The notes beneath the pieces are model-generated. The model worked only from the letters and a program-made list of their open reading frames with translations, made no database searches and was not told the origin of the DNA. The translations under genes and the position numbers were made by a program. From the NCBI RefSeq assembly GCF_039962115.1, contig NZ_JAMPKJ010000044.1, forward strand, positions 1 to 51,878: a stretch of 51,878 nt of DNA. The letters run 5' to 3'. This document shows, piece after piece, positions 7,369 through 16,394 of the stretch. Position 1 is the first letter of the stretch; every line of letters starts with the position of its first letter. The stretch comes from Funiculus sociatus GB2-C1. GTDB lineage: Bacteria; Cyanobacteriota; Cyanobacteriia; Cyanobacteriales; FACHB-T130.

Positions 7369-8949
7369 ATGTCCAAGGTTCTTGTTTCTGACCCAATAGA
7401 CCAAGTTGGAATCGACATCCTCTCCCAAGTTGCCCAAGTTGACGTAAAAACAGGTCTTTCACCCGAAGAACTGGTGCGGATCATGCCAGAGTATGACGCT
7501 CTAATGATTCGTTCTGGAACCCGCGTCACCAAGGAAATTATCGAAGCTGGCAAACAGCTAAAAATCATCGGTCGCGCTGGGGTTGGTGTCGATAATGTCG
7601 ATGTCCCAGCTGCCACCCGTCAGGGGATTGTAGTCGTCAATTCCCCAGAAGGAAATACAATTGCCGCAGCAGAACACGCCCTAGCAATGATGCTCTCCCT
7701 CTCCCGCCATATTCCCGACGCAAATGCGTCTGTTAAAAGTGGTCAGTGGGATCGCAAAAGTTTTATCGGGACGGAAGTTTACAAGAAAACTCTCGGCGTT
7801 GTCGGTTTAGGCAAAATCGGCTCTCATGTCGCCACCGTCGCCAAAGCAATGGGGATGAAAATACTCGCTTACGATCCGTTCATCTCTGTGGAACGGGCAG
7901 AAGAACTAGACGCTCGTCTAGTAGAGTTGGATTTGCTGTTTCAGGAAGCAGACTACATCACCCTGCACATCCCGAAAACTCCAGAAACCACTCACTTGAT
8001 TAACGCCGAAGCCTTAGCCAAGATGAAACCCACCACCCGGATTATCAATTGCTCCCGTGGTGGCATCATTGATGAAGTGGCTTTGGCAGAGGTTCTCAAA
8101 GAAGGCAAAATTGCTGGTGCTGCCTTAGACGTTTTCGAGACAGAACCGTTAGGCGAGTCGTCCTTAAAATCCTTGGGCAAAAATCTCGTCCTCACCCCCC
8201 ACCTGGGAGCCTCCACAGCTGAGGCGCAGGTGAATGTCGCCATAGATGTTGCTGAGCAAATTCGAGATGTTTTGCTGGGGCTTCCAGCCCGTTCAGCGGT
8301 GAATATTCCCGGCTTGCGTCCCGACGTTCTGGAAAAACTCAGACCTTATCTGCAATTGGCGGAAACTCTGGGCAATATGGTGGGACAATTGGCTGGAGGA
8401 CGGATTGACTCGTTGAATATCCGTCTGCAAGGAGAGTTGGCAACTAATCAAAGTCAGCCTTTGATAGTGGCAGCACTTAAAGGACTGCTTTCGCAGGCAC
8501 TGCGAGAGCGGGTAAACTATGTGAATGCCAGCATTGAGGCCAAGGAACGAGGAATTCGCGTGATTGAAACGCGGGACGCCTCGATTCGAGACTATTCTGG
8601 TTCGCTGCATCTGGAGGCGCAAGGAACGCTTGGGGAGCATTCAGTGACGGGCGCTTTATTGGGAGATGGGGAAATTCACATCACCAGTATTGATGAGTTT
8701 CCGATCAACGTCCCCCCCAGCCCTCATATGCTGTTTACTCTGCACCGGGATATGCCAGGGATTATTGGAAATATCGGTTCCCTGTTGGGCAGTTTTAATG
8801 TCAATATTGCCAGTATGCAGGTGGGACGCAAAATTGTCCGGGGCGATGCGGTGATGGTGCTAAGCCTGGACGATCCCTTACCGGAGGGAATATTGAGCGA
8901 GATTACCAAAATTCCCGGCATTCGGGATGCTTATACGGTGACTCTTTAA
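7369..8949 (+). CDS. serA: D-3-phosphoglycerate dehydrogenase
   Basis: This 526-residue enzyme oxidises 3-phosphoglycerate to 3-phosphohydroxypyruvate with NAD, the first step of the phosphorylated serine pathway. The substrate and NAD domains cover about residues 1-315, with the dinucleotide motif GVVGLGKIGSH near 143-153 and catalytic R230 (NCSRGG), E257 (DVFETEP) and H278 (TPHLGAST). An intervening domain (about 320-440) and a C-terminal ACT domain (about 455-526, MLFTLHRDMPGIIGNIGSLL) make it the long form. Serine feedback through the ACT domain is possible but not shown. The next gene is prmA, 159 bp downstream across a repeat-filled gap. Confidence 0.97.
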   Translation: MSKVLVSDPIDQVGIDILSQVAQVDVKTGLSPEELVRIMPEYDALMIRSGTRVTKEIIEAGKQLKIIGRAGVGVDNVDVPAATRQGIVVVNSPEGNTIAAAEHALAMMLSLSRHIPDANASVKSGQWDRKSFIGTEVYKKTLGVVGLGKIGSHVATVAKAMGMKILAYDPFISVERAEELDARLVELDLLFQEADYITLHIPKTPETTHLINAEALAKMKPTTRIINCSRGGIIDEVALAEVLKEGKIAGAALDVFETEPLGESSLKSLGKNLVLTPHLGASTAEAQVNVAIDVAEQIRDVLLGLPARSAVNIPGLRPDVLEKLRPYLQLAETLGNMVGQLAGGRIDSLNIRLQGELATNQSQPLIVAALKGLLSQALRERVNYVNASIEAKERGIRVIETRDASIRDYSGSLHLEAQGTLGEHSVTGALLGDGEIHITSIDEFPINVPPSPHMLFTLHRDMPGIIGNIGSLLGSFNVNIASMQVGRKIVRGDAVMVLSLDDPLPEGILSEITKIPGIRDAYTVTL

Positions 8950-8952
8950 ACG

Positions 8953-9105
8953 ATGCAAGGATTTTGGATGCAAGGATTTTGGATTAAAGGTTTACTCGTT
9001 AATCCTCAGGTTGTGTGGTTCTAACCCGTTACCTAAAATCTAAAATCTAAAATCATCGGAGGCGGAGAAACTCCTTCGCCCCCGCAAAATCTAAAATCCA
9101 AAATA
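8953..9105. repeat. STRR-type heptamer repeats between serA and prmA
   Basis: GATGCAAGGATTTTG occurs twice in tandem near 8953-8985. Three TAAAATC heptamers follow at about 9030-9052 and further AAAATCTAAAATCCAAAAT at about 9086-9105. Between the last two groups a GGAGGCGGAG...CTCCTTCGCCC hairpin is inserted. Such heptamers are typical cyanobacterial short tandemly repeated sequences. Confidence 0.75.
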
Positions 9106-9108
9106 GAT

Positions 9109-9999
9109 ATGGCGAACACCTGGTGGGAAATTCAAGTTTTGGGCGACCCAGCTTTGGAAGATTTAATCTTCTGGAGGCTGGACAAATTTGGCTGTCGTGG
9201 TACTTCCAGTGAGGTAAAAGGACATTCCAGCTTGGTGTGCGCTTACTTATCTCCCCTTGATGCAAATCTGCTGGATTTGGCGGCGCTGTCTCTGTGGTTG
9301 CGTCAGGATGCATTGATGGTGGGATTGGCAATGCCGATGACCCATTGGCATTTGATTGATGAGGAGGATTGGTCGAGTAGCTGGAAGCAATATTGGCAAC
9401 CGCAAGAAGTAGGCGATCGCTTACTTGTCTACCCGGCTTGGCTCCCTCCTCCAGAACAGTCAGAACGCCATACCCTGCGCCTCGATCCCGGTGCAGCTTT
9501 TGGCACAGGCACTCATCAGACAACTCAGCTGTGTCTAGAGTCGTTGGAAATGCGCTTGGGTGGCGACCAAGAAGGGGTTACAGTGGCTGATATTGGCTGC
9601 GGATCGGGGATTCTCTCGATTGCCTCTGTGTTGTTAGGTGCCGAAAAAGTTTATTCCATAGATATCGATCCGATGGCGGTGCGAGCCACGCGCAGTAATC
9701 GGGAACTTAACAAGATTAGCCCCCAGCGTCTGATTGTAGAGCAGGGTAGTATCGACCGCTTAATAAAAATGAGCGATGAGCCTGTCGATGGCATTCTCTG
9801 CAATATTTTGGCAGAGGTGATTATTGACTTGATCCCGCAAATGACTGCGATCGCTAAACCTTCTAGTTGGGGAATTATTAGCGGTGTTTTGCTAGAGCAA
9901 GCCAAACCAATTGCGGATACTTTAGAACAACACGATTGGATTGTTGCCACTCTCTGGCGACGGCAAGAATGGTGCTGCTTTAATATCAGGCGTTCTTGA
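9109..9999 (+). CDS. prmA: Ribosomal protein L11 methyltransferase
   Basis: This 296-residue SAM enzyme methylates lysines and the N-terminus of ribosomal protein L11. An N-terminal L11-binding module starts [10 protein letters not shown]. The SAM domain shows [20 protein letters not shown] near residue 125, motif [21 protein letters not shown] near 160, VYSIDIDP near 184, and [11 protein letters not shown] near 226. Length and start match the family. It follows serA on the same strand but a repeat separates them, so co-transcription is uncertain. Confidence 0.93.
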   Translation: MANTWWEIQVLGDPALEDLIFWRLDKFGCRGTSSEVKGHSSLVCAYLSPLDANLLDLAALSLWLRQDALMVGLAMPMTHWHLIDEEDWSSSWKQYWQPQEVGDRLLVYPAWLPPPEQSERHTLRLDPGAAFGTGTHQTTQLCLESLEMRLGGDQEGVTVADIGCGSGILSIASVLLGAEKVYSIDIDPMAVRATRSNRELNKISPQRLIVEQGSIDRLIKMSDEPVDGILCNILAEVIIDLIPQMTAIAKPSSWGIISGVLLEQAKPIADTLEQHDWIVATLWRRQEWCCFNIRRS

Positions 10000-10074
10000 A
10001 TTGTGCCTGTAGCAGCCCCAGTGATTCTCAAGTTGATTTCGGGAACACTAACATCAGTTGCTTGGTGTTAGTCT

Positions 10075-11205
10075 ATGTCCCGTCTCAACAATCGCGCTTT
10101 TGAAATCCTGCGTGCTGAAATTACCAAATGTGCCGGGAATGACCCATTGAGTAAAATAGAGCAAAGCCTTGTAGTTAGGGAGTTACAATTACTGCAAAAG
10201 CAACAAGGCTCCCCTGCATCTTTAGAAGAACTACAACAAATAGTCGTCACCACTTATCCAAACTTCAGAGAGAAGGCGCTGAAGCAATCCGCAAAAGCTA
10301 ATCGCTCGATAGGTATTTTAGATGTAATTAAACTAGCTGCTATACTGGTAGTCTTGCTAGTCTTAGGATCGGGATCGCTTGTCTTAGCCATCCTGCTGTA
10401 TCCTACAAACGATCAGCCAGTAGCGCAGAATGCTCTCCTGAGCAATGAAGAAAATTATGAATTAGCGATCGCACTCTTAGAACAAGCAGAAGAATTAATT
10501 AACCAAGCCAGTACAGCAGCAGATTTGGCATTGGGTGAAGAAAAACTAAACGCAGCAAAAAAACATATTGATGAACTGCCAGTTTCGCATACAATATCTT
10601 CGCCGCAATACTCTTACAGGCGCAAAAAGGGTAGGCGCTATGTTAGCGGTTACAATACGCAGACAATAGAGGACGAGCAAACTGCCTCGATTCGCTCTAG
10701 ATTTGAGCAGGTAAAAAACCAACTTTCTGAACAAAAACAGGTTCAGGGACGCACCAAAACTTTAATTAAAGGTGCCAAACAATTTGCCTTTGCAGCTGCT
10801 AAACTTGGACAAAATGCACCTCATACAGCAGATAAATGGCAGCAAATTGAAACTTTGTGGTACAAAGCAATTGAGCAGCTGCAAAACATTCGCGTAGATG
10901 ACGTTGACTACGTGGAAGCGCAAAAATTACTAGCAACGTACCAAACCAACTTAGGCACTGTGCAAACTCGACTGAAAGCAGAACGCGAGTCACAAGAAGC
11001 TTTTAAATATGCTCAAGAGCAAATCCAAGCTTTGCTGGCTTCTATCCCTAAGGATGGTTCACAGGTGAATCGCAACCAGATAATTAGCCAGATGCAAGAA
11101 ATTATCAATCAGCTGCAAACGGTTAAATCTGGGACAACCACCTATTCAGAAGCCCAAAACCTGCTGCAATCAGCACAGAAGAAACTCGCTGCTGCTCGAA
11201 AATAG
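10075..11205 (+). CDS. Membrane-anchored coiled-coil protein of unknown function
   Basis: This 376-residue protein is not one I can name. An N-terminal soluble part (1-80) is followed by one strong membrane segment at about 82-109 (VIKLAAILVVLLVLGSGSLV). The rest is Gln/Ala/Glu-rich and probably helical and coiled-coil, with two related stretches (AIALLEQAEELINQAS near 132 and ALLASIPKDGSQVNRNQI near 320). A basic, Tyr/Arg-rich patch (SYRRKKGRRYVSGYN) near 180 interrupts the helices. It looks like a cyanobacterial conserved hypothetical. It starts 75 bp after prmA and is followed by the small PCP_red gene. Confidence 0.7.
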   Translation: MSRLNNRAFEILRAEITKCAGNDPLSKIEQSLVVRELQLLQKQQGSPASLEELQQIVVTTYPNFREKALKQSAKANRSIGILDVIKLAAILVVLLVLGSGSLVLAILLYPTNDQPVAQNALLSNEENYELAIALLEQAEELINQASTAADLALGEEKLNAAKKHIDELPVSHTISSPQYSYRRKKGRRYVSGYNTQTIEDEQTASIRSRFEQVKNQLSEQKQVQGRTKTLIKGAKQFAFAAAKLGQNAPHTADKWQQIETLWYKAIEQLQNIRVDDVDYVEAQKLLATYQTNLGTVQTRLKAERESQEAFKYAQEQIQALLASIPKDGSQVNRNQIISQMQEIINQLQTVKSGTTTYSEAQNLLQSAQKKLAAARK

Positions 11206-11280
11206 CAATGAGCGGCGCGATCGCACACTCAGATAAAATGTAATTAATATTCCTTGCTGACAGCAGAAGGCTGGCGTACC

Positions 11281-11466
11281 ATGCGTGATCCTGATTTTAC
11301 AGATGCTTTACAATGGACACCTGATGCCAAAACAAAGCTGAAAAATATTCCCTTTTTTGTCCGCACTCAGGCGAGACAACGGATTGAGCAGCTAGCTCGT
11401 GCTGCTGGTTCGGATATTGTCACGGTTGAGTTTGTTGAGCAAGCAAGGGTCGAATTTGGACAGTAA
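11281..11466 (+). CDS. Small PCP_red-domain protein
   Basis: The 61-residue product contains W-x-x-D-A-K-x-K-L-x-x-I-P-F-F-V-R and then [20 protein letters not shown]. This resembles the PCP_red domain found at the C-terminus of the light-independent protochlorophyllide reductase subunit ChlB and in some stand-alone proteins. A TTG 27 bp upstream would give 70 residues; I prefer the ATG, which has AGAAGG about 10 nt upstream. Its role in chlorophyll synthesis is not established by this sequence. It has no ChlB catalytic part, and no chlL or chlN lies nearby. Confidence 0.75.
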   Translation: MRDPDFTDALQWTPDAKTKLKNIPFFVRTQARQRIEQLARAAGSDIVTVEFVEQARVEFGQ

Positions 11467-11584
11467 TAAAGTAATTCAGCTTGTCTATAGCAATCCTATT
11501 TGAGTTGTGACTACCTTTTAAATCAACCGCCCAGGCGCGGCCGGCAGAGGAAAGGGAGAAGTTCATAAATGATTTAGGACTGCT

Positions 11585-11686
11585 ATATAGGGTTTCTCAG
11601 TTGGGTGGAATATATGGAGGTTCTGACGTTCGAGCCACCTTGGTAAGGACATGGCAATGCCATGTCCTTACAGATGTGTAACACCC
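11585..11686. repeat. About 100-bp interspersed palindromic element, copy B
   Basis: This copy matches 1891-1990. Its core palindrome at 11644-11670 has arms TAAGGACATGGCA and its complement. Relative to copy A, the third pair has changed on both arms (G-C to A-T). It fills most of the 362-bp gap between the PCP_red gene and the SWIM gene; the remainder shows nothing I can support. Confidence 0.7.
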
Positions 11687-11828
11687 AATCAAGAATTGCT
11701 ATAGTAGCATGGCACTAAGTGGATATACGAAATAAATTACACATCAAATCCTATTGAAAGCCTGATGTAGCAAGGCAAGTTTGTGTAATTAATTCTGCAC
11801 AGTTACTTATAGAGTAATGACTACCTAA

Positions 11829-12653
11829 TCAACCTTCCTCTAAATTCATTGCCGATAAAATAGCCTGCTGACTCACTGTTTTGTAAACTGTATCTAAATA
11901 TTGCATTACTGGCTGACTAGAAGCTGAATTGGAACCTGATGATAAAGGAATAGGGCCTAAAACATCTAATATTGTGTCGTTGCTTGGTGGTGCAATTACA
12001 ACTAAGGAAGACTCTAGAGGCTCGTTGTATTGCCAAAATTGCTCAATTTTAAGCGGGGTTACTGTTCGAGTTAGCGGCGATGTTTCCGCAGTAATTTCTG
12101 TTTCAGAAGTTTCATCAGCCCCACGTCGCAATTGACGTAATGTGTCGAGTATTTGTTCTTTGGTACGTCCGCGCAACTGGAAGATTACAAAGGGGTCTTC
12201 GCTGAAGCGATCACCTAACAAATAATATACTGCTCCAATATGTTTGCAAGGATTAGCCGGATCGGGGCAAGAACATTTACTGTGGATATCAAACTTGGTC
12301 AACGGAAACAAGCTTATACCATTTGCAGTAAACACTTCTTCAATATTTTGTGGCATTTCTCCAGCCAACAAACGAGCTGAAAAAATTGCCCGCTGTGACA
12401 TAGTTTCAATCACATACTCCCATTGCTCGTCGCTAAAAGCATCCAGCGATAAAACAACTTTATATGGTTCAGGCGCAGTTCCTTGCACTCTAGAAACCAC
12501 CTTGTGACCGCGAAATTCTAGGCTTAAAACTTTGCCTTCTCGTGCATATATTCGCGCCCGTTCCAAGCGACGCCGCCAGCCAAAAGACTCTAGTAAATCT
12601 AGCCACCGTTGCGCCCACCATTCTCGACTTTGTTGAATATCGTAATTTGTCAT
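11829..12653 (-). CDS. SWIM zinc-finger protein, partner of SNF2 helicase
   Basis: This 274-residue protein carries the SWIM signature CxCx6CxH in FDIHSKCSCPDPANPCKHIG (C127, C129, C136, H138). The N-terminus (WWAQRWLDLLESFGWRRRLE) is the usual opening of bacterial SWIM proteins encoded beside SNF2/RapA-type helicases. The C-terminal third is Ser/Thr-rich and probably flexible. It lies 279 bp downstream of the SNF2 gene on the same strand, with a MITE-like element between them. SWIM domains bind DNA or protein; here it probably targets or assists the helicase. The cellular process is unknown. Confidence 0.85.
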   Translation of the reverse strand: MTNYDIQQSREWWAQRWLDLLESFGWRRRLERARIYAREGKVLSLEFRGHKVVSRVQGTAPEPYKVVLSLDAFSDEQWEYVIETMSQRAIFSARLLAGEMPQNIEEVFTANGISLFPLTKFDIHSKCSCPDPANPCKHIGAVYYLLGDRFSEDPFVIFQLRGRTKEQILDTLRQLRRGADETSETEITAETSPLTRTVTPLKIEQFWQYNEPLESSLVVIAPPSNDTILDVLGPIPLSSGSNSASSQPVMQYLDTVYKTVSQQAILSAMNLEEG

Positions 12654-12685
12654 TTTGTTTTACTCCTGTTGTTCTCTCATTTCCT

Positions 12686-12712
12686 CAGCCTGGGAACGAG
12701 AATTGAAGGCTG
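12686..12712. repeat. Partial copy of the GGGAACGAG repeat family
   Basis: CCTCAGCCTGGGAACGAGAA followed by TTGAAGG matches the right end of the element family described at 414-508. It lies just upstream of the SWIM gene. Confidence 0.45.
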
Positions 12713-12746
12713 TAAAGGCGGATGAGAGTTTGTGCGGTTGCGAGTT

Positions 12747-12920
12747 TAGAGGATGTCTGGAAAGTCATAATCAAGACGCTTAGACGGTAAGATCCCCCTA
12801 AATCCCCCTTAAAAAGGGGGACTAAGACTTGATTCTCCCCCTTCTCTCTAGCGCAGCGGCGCGTTAGCGCGGGGACTGGGGGATCTAGCTAACTTTTGAC
12901 GGTTCTGGGACATCCTCTTA
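12747..12920. mobile_element. MITE-like element with terminal inverted repeats
   Basis: The ends AGAGGATGTC...AAGTCA (left) and TGACGG...GACATCCTCT (right) are imperfect inverted repeats of about 20-24 bp. The inside has no ORF but contains AAATCCCCCTTAAAAAGGGG, a second G/C-rich arm near 12828-12885, and AGCGCAGCGGCGCGTTAGCG. TA lies at both outer edges, which would suit an IS630/Tc1-like target site, but the boundary is one base ambiguous. It ends 12 bp from the helicase stop codon. Confidence 0.6.
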
Positions 12921-12932
12921 GCCGTTCAGCAT

Positions 12933-15900
12933 TTATTCATCATCAATTACTGCACTGCGGTCAAGTAACAGTAAGTTGCGGAGTTGGTCGGTATCTAGTT
13001 CTGTTAGCCACTGTTCGCCAGCACCAACAACTTGTTCCGCCAGCGCTTTCTTACTTTCAATCATGTCATTGATTCTTTCTTCCAGAGTACCTGTGCAAAT
13101 AAATTTATGCACTTGAACATTACGAGTTTGACCGATACGAAATACCCGATCTGTTGCTTGATTTTCTACTGCTGGGTTCCACCAACGGTCAAAGTGGAAA
13201 ACATGGTTAGCGCGTGTCAAGTTAAGACCTGTACCACCAGCTTTTAGAGATAGAATAAATATTCTGGGGCCTTCCGGGTCGTTCTGGAATCTGTCTATCA
13301 TTTCCTCCCGTTGTTGTTTGCGGGTTCCACCATACAAAAACAATGTTTCCCAGCCAAGTTGTTGTTCTAAATAAGGCTGAAGGAGTTTTCCCATTTCGGC
13401 GAATTGAGTGAAAATCAAAGCGCGATCGCCTTCTGCTAAAGCCTCTTCTAGCATCTCTTCTAGCCGCTGAACTTTACCAGAACGACTGCGAAAAGATAAA
13501 TCTTTAGTTTCGCCTGCTGATTTTAAGAATTGTGCAGGATGGTTGCAAATTTGCTTCAGTTTTAGCAATAAAGCTAAAATCATTCCCTTGCGTTGAACAC
13601 CCTCGGTTTCTTCGATTTCAGCAAGAGACTCATCTACCAGTTGTTGATAAAGTGCAGCTTGTTCTGATGCAAGTCCGCAGAATACATTCATTTCCTGCTT
13701 TTCTGGCAAGTCTTGAATGATTTTGCGGTCGGTTTTAAGACGACGGAGGATGAAAGGACTAACAAGCGATCGCAATGTCTGCAACGATGCTGTATCCCCA
13801 TATTTCTCAATCGGTAAAGCAAACCGCCGCTGGAAGAAATCCCGCGTTCCCAAATACCCAGGATTGAGAAAATCCAAAATTGACCACAGTTCAGCTAATC
13901 GATTCTCTACTGGAGTTCCTGTCAGCGCAAACCGAAAACCTGCTTTTAGCTGACGTACCGCTTGCGATTGTTTCGCCTGGGGATTCTTAATATTTTGGGC
14001 TTCATCCAATACCACCCCTTGCCAAGAAACACTTTGCAGGTCTTTAGCATCTCGAAATGCGAGAGAATAACTGGTAATTACCAAACTTTTCCCTTTGATT
14101 GCTTTGGTAAATGTTTTCCCTTTGGCGCGTTTATCTCCGTGGTGGACTACAACATTCAAAGTCGGGGCAAATTTCTTAACTTCTCGCTCCCAGTTACCCA
14201 ACACCGAAGTCGGGCAAATTAGCAAAGTTGGTGCTTCTAATCTCCCTTTTTCTTGCAAATTTAGCAAAAATGCGATGTATTGAACCGTTTTTCCTAGCCC
14301 CATGTCATCCGCCAGACAAGCGCCCAAGCCCCAGCGCTCCATGAAGGAAAGCCAGCCCACTCCGAGGGCTTGGTAAGGGCGCAACTGACCTTGGAAGTTG
14401 GCGGGAGGCGCGATCGCTTCCACTTTCTTGTTATCTGTTAAAGTCGTCAACAACTGTTCCAGAGGCCCTGATGCCTCAAAGCTAACTACCGGAAGTTTTT
14501 CAACAAGTTTGGTATCGCCACTGCTGAGGCGCACAGCGTCCTCTAAAGAGAGAGAAAGTTGATCTTTCGGTGTCGCCAACAGCGCCGCCGCTGCTTTAAC
14601 TTCTGAAGGTTGCAGTGCAATCCAATCGCCATTCACTTGTACAAGTGGACTTTTGAGGGCTACGAGTCGGTCAAATTCCTGTTTAGAAATTGTGCGATCG
14701 CCTATAGCTAATTCCCACTCAAAATCTAGCCAACTTTGTAACCCTGATTGACCTTTTCCCGGTGTCGCACTGGAGCGAATTTTTAGCCCCAAGCGCCGAT
14801 TTTCTCCCTCAACAGGTGTCAGACTGGGCGGCAAAATTACCCCCAACCCGCTGTCAGCTAGCCGCCATGCGCCAGCCTTGATAAACTCATACACCTGAAT
14901 TGGTGTCAAGCGACAAAACTGCGGACGGCGGTCGTGCAAGCTGGCTTCTATGGGAGGATATATTCGGGAAGCCAACCCTAAACCGCCAAGCAAAGTCTCT
15001 TGAGGATGCTCAATTGTCCGACCTTTGAACACTCCTCGCTGCAAGGAATGGTTCCAAATGGTTTCTGCATCCACCAGAAATTCTGAGTTATCAACTGCTT
15101 GCAGAAAGTAATCCAAAGTCCAGTTTTCCTCACCTGATGTCGGTGGTTGGAGAACCAAACAGGTGCGAAACAGATTCTGCTCTGGCGCTAAAAAAGTGTA
15201 AGATTCCCCGTTAGCGATCGCTCTAGAAACTAAATGGTTCTGCACGGGCGCTATCCAATCTTTGAGCGCCGTTTCCAGCTTTCCTAATCCCGTCGGTGCG
15301 TTCAGGGTATCAGATGTCGTTGATAGAGCGCCTAACCATTCTCTAACCGCAGGTTCTACTGCACTTAAGTTAGGATTGCCAACACGCAACCTCACAATCG
15401 TGTCTATCATACTACTCAAGAATCCCAACAGTAACTCCTGTGGTTCTATCGGCAACTGTACCGATTTTGGATTGGGAATTGGGAATTGGGAATTGGGAAT
15501 TGGGAAAGAGGTATTCGGGAAAGTTTCCTTGTCCCCAGTCCCCAGTCCCCAGTCCCCAGTCCCCAACCCCCGATACGTGCGACAAGTAGATGGCATCAAA
15601 GCGGTAAACTTTTCTAAACGCTCCCGATCTACTGCACTATCCAGCAGGGGTTGCCAACGGGCGACGATGGTATCATTTTTTTGCCGCTCTAGTGCGGGCA
15701 AAAACTTGCACCGAGCCAGAAGATCCAAAACCCATCGACCAATATGCGACCAAAAGCGCAATTCTCCCCCCACGAATGTGTCAGATGCTTTCAAAGAGCC
15801 AAGGGGAAGCGCTTGCAAAAATTGCATTGCTTGCAAAGGGTTAAGACACAGCCCCTCAACTTGCCAAGGGTGTAAAAATAGAGGCGGCGTGTCCCCATTT

Positions 15901-16256
15901 TCTGACACCATTTTGGTAGACAATACGGGATAAACTGGTTCGCCTGTCTCCCCTGTTTGGGTGGGGAGAGCTAGTATACAATGCTGCCATTTCTCATCCG
16001 CAGTACGATTCTTTTTGCTTTTGGTTGCCGATGTTTGGACAAATTTCTCAATATCAAAATGGGGCGATTCTCCTCCCAAGACACTGCGCGATCGCAAGAA
16101 AGATATCAATTCCGCCTGTGTCATCGCCAAAGGATGAAATGGTATCAAATCTGTTTTATAAGACCCATCTGGCGGAATTGGTCGCCAAGTTTCTCCCCAA
16201 ACAAATAAATAACTATTCTGAGATTGAAGTAGCCAACTACCGTGTAAAACTGCCAT
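12933..16256 (-). CDS. SNF2-family helicase with DUF3670-type N-terminal region
   Basis: This 1107-residue protein is a bacterial Swi2/Snf2 ATPase. The N-terminal 550 residues match the SNF2-helicase-associated (DUF3670) type. The motor follows: Walker A LADDMGLGKTVQY near residue 650, DEAQ box VVLDEAQNIK, LTGTPVENRLAELWSILDFL, and in the second lobe TGLNLTRANHVFHFDRWWNP and QATDRVFRIGQTRNVQ. It would translocate on DNA or remodel DNA-protein complexes. Residues about 230-264 (RGLGTGDWGLGTGD...PNPKS) are not helicase-like: they are an in-frame heptamer-repeat insertion (15465-15567). The SWIM gene downstream is its expected partner. Confidence 0.92.
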   Translation of the reverse strand: MAVLHGSWLLQSQNSYLFVWGETWRPIPPDGSYKTDLIPFHPLAMTQAELISFLRSRSVLGGESPHFDIEKFVQTSATKSKKNRTADEKWQHCILALPTQTGETGEPVYPVLSTKMVSENGDTPPLFLHPWQVEGLCLNPLQAMQFLQALPLGSLKASDTFVGGELRFWSHIGRWVLDLLARCKFLPALERQKNDTIVARWQPLLDSAVDRERLEKFTALMPSTCRTYRGLGTGDWGLGTGDKETFPNTSFPIPNSQFPIPNPKSVQLPIEPQELLLGFLSSMIDTIVRLRVGNPNLSAVEPAVREWLGALSTTSDTLNAPTGLGKLETALKDWIAPVQNHLVSRAIANGESYTFLAPEQNLFRTCLVLQPPTSGEENWTLDYFLQAVDNSEFLVDAETIWNHSLQRGVFKGRTIEHPQETLLGGLGLASRIYPPIEASLHDRRPQFCRLTPIQVYEFIKAGAWRLADSGLGVILPPSLTPVEGENRRLGLKIRSSATPGKGQSGLQSWLDFEWELAIGDRTISKQEFDRLVALKSPLVQVNGDWIALQPSEVKAAAALLATPKDQLSLSLEDAVRLSSGDTKLVEKLPVVSFEASGPLEQLLTTLTDNKKVEAIAPPANFQGQLRPYQALGVGWLSFMERWGLGACLADDMGLGKTVQYIAFLLNLQEKGRLEAPTLLICPTSVLGNWEREVKKFAPTLNVVVHHGDKRAKGKTFTKAIKGKSLVITSYSLAFRDAKDLQSVSWQGVVLDEAQNIKNPQAKQSQAVRQLKAGFRFALTGTPVENRLAELWSILDFLNPGYLGTRDFFQRRFALPIEKYGDTASLQTLRSLVSPFILRRLKTDRKIIQDLPEKQEMNVFCGLASEQAALYQQLVDESLAEIEETEGVQRKGMILALLLKLKQICNHPAQFLKSAGETKDLSFRSRSGKVQRLEEMLEEALAEGDRALIFTQFAEMGKLLQPYLEQQLGWETLFLYGGTRKQQREEMIDRFQNDPEGPRIFILSLKAGGTGLNLTRANHVFHFDRWWNPAVENQATDRVFRIGQTRNVQVHKFICTGTLEERINDMIESKKALAEQVVGAGEQWLTELDTDQLRNLLLLDRSAVIDDE
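15465..15567. repeat. In-frame STRR array inside the SNF2 helicase gene
   Basis: On the plus strand GGGAATTGGGAATT units repeat at 15475-15507 and CCCCAGT heptamers repeat at 15533-15562. The length keeps the reading frame open, adding about 35 Gly/Asp/Pro/Asn-rich residues to the N-terminal region, away from the motor motifs. Confidence 0.85.
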
Positions 16257-16394
16257 GATTTAAAATTTAATTTCTTGATTTCTAACTTAAATCTCTATCC
16301 AATTATTTTAGGTAGACTATCTAACAGCTACCTGATAAATTATAAATTTTTAAATTAAATTTTTACATAAGAGATAACATATTTTCCAAAAATT

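Noticed and set aside
15262-15933. Plus-strand 223-residue ORF
   Set aside because: It is antisense to the SNF2 helicase gene, which has strong motif support, and is kept open partly by the heptamer array.
11829-16256. DISARM-like or other named defence system around the SNF2 gene
   Set aside because: No methylase, phospholipase D or DUF1998 partner; only the helicase and SWIM genes are present.
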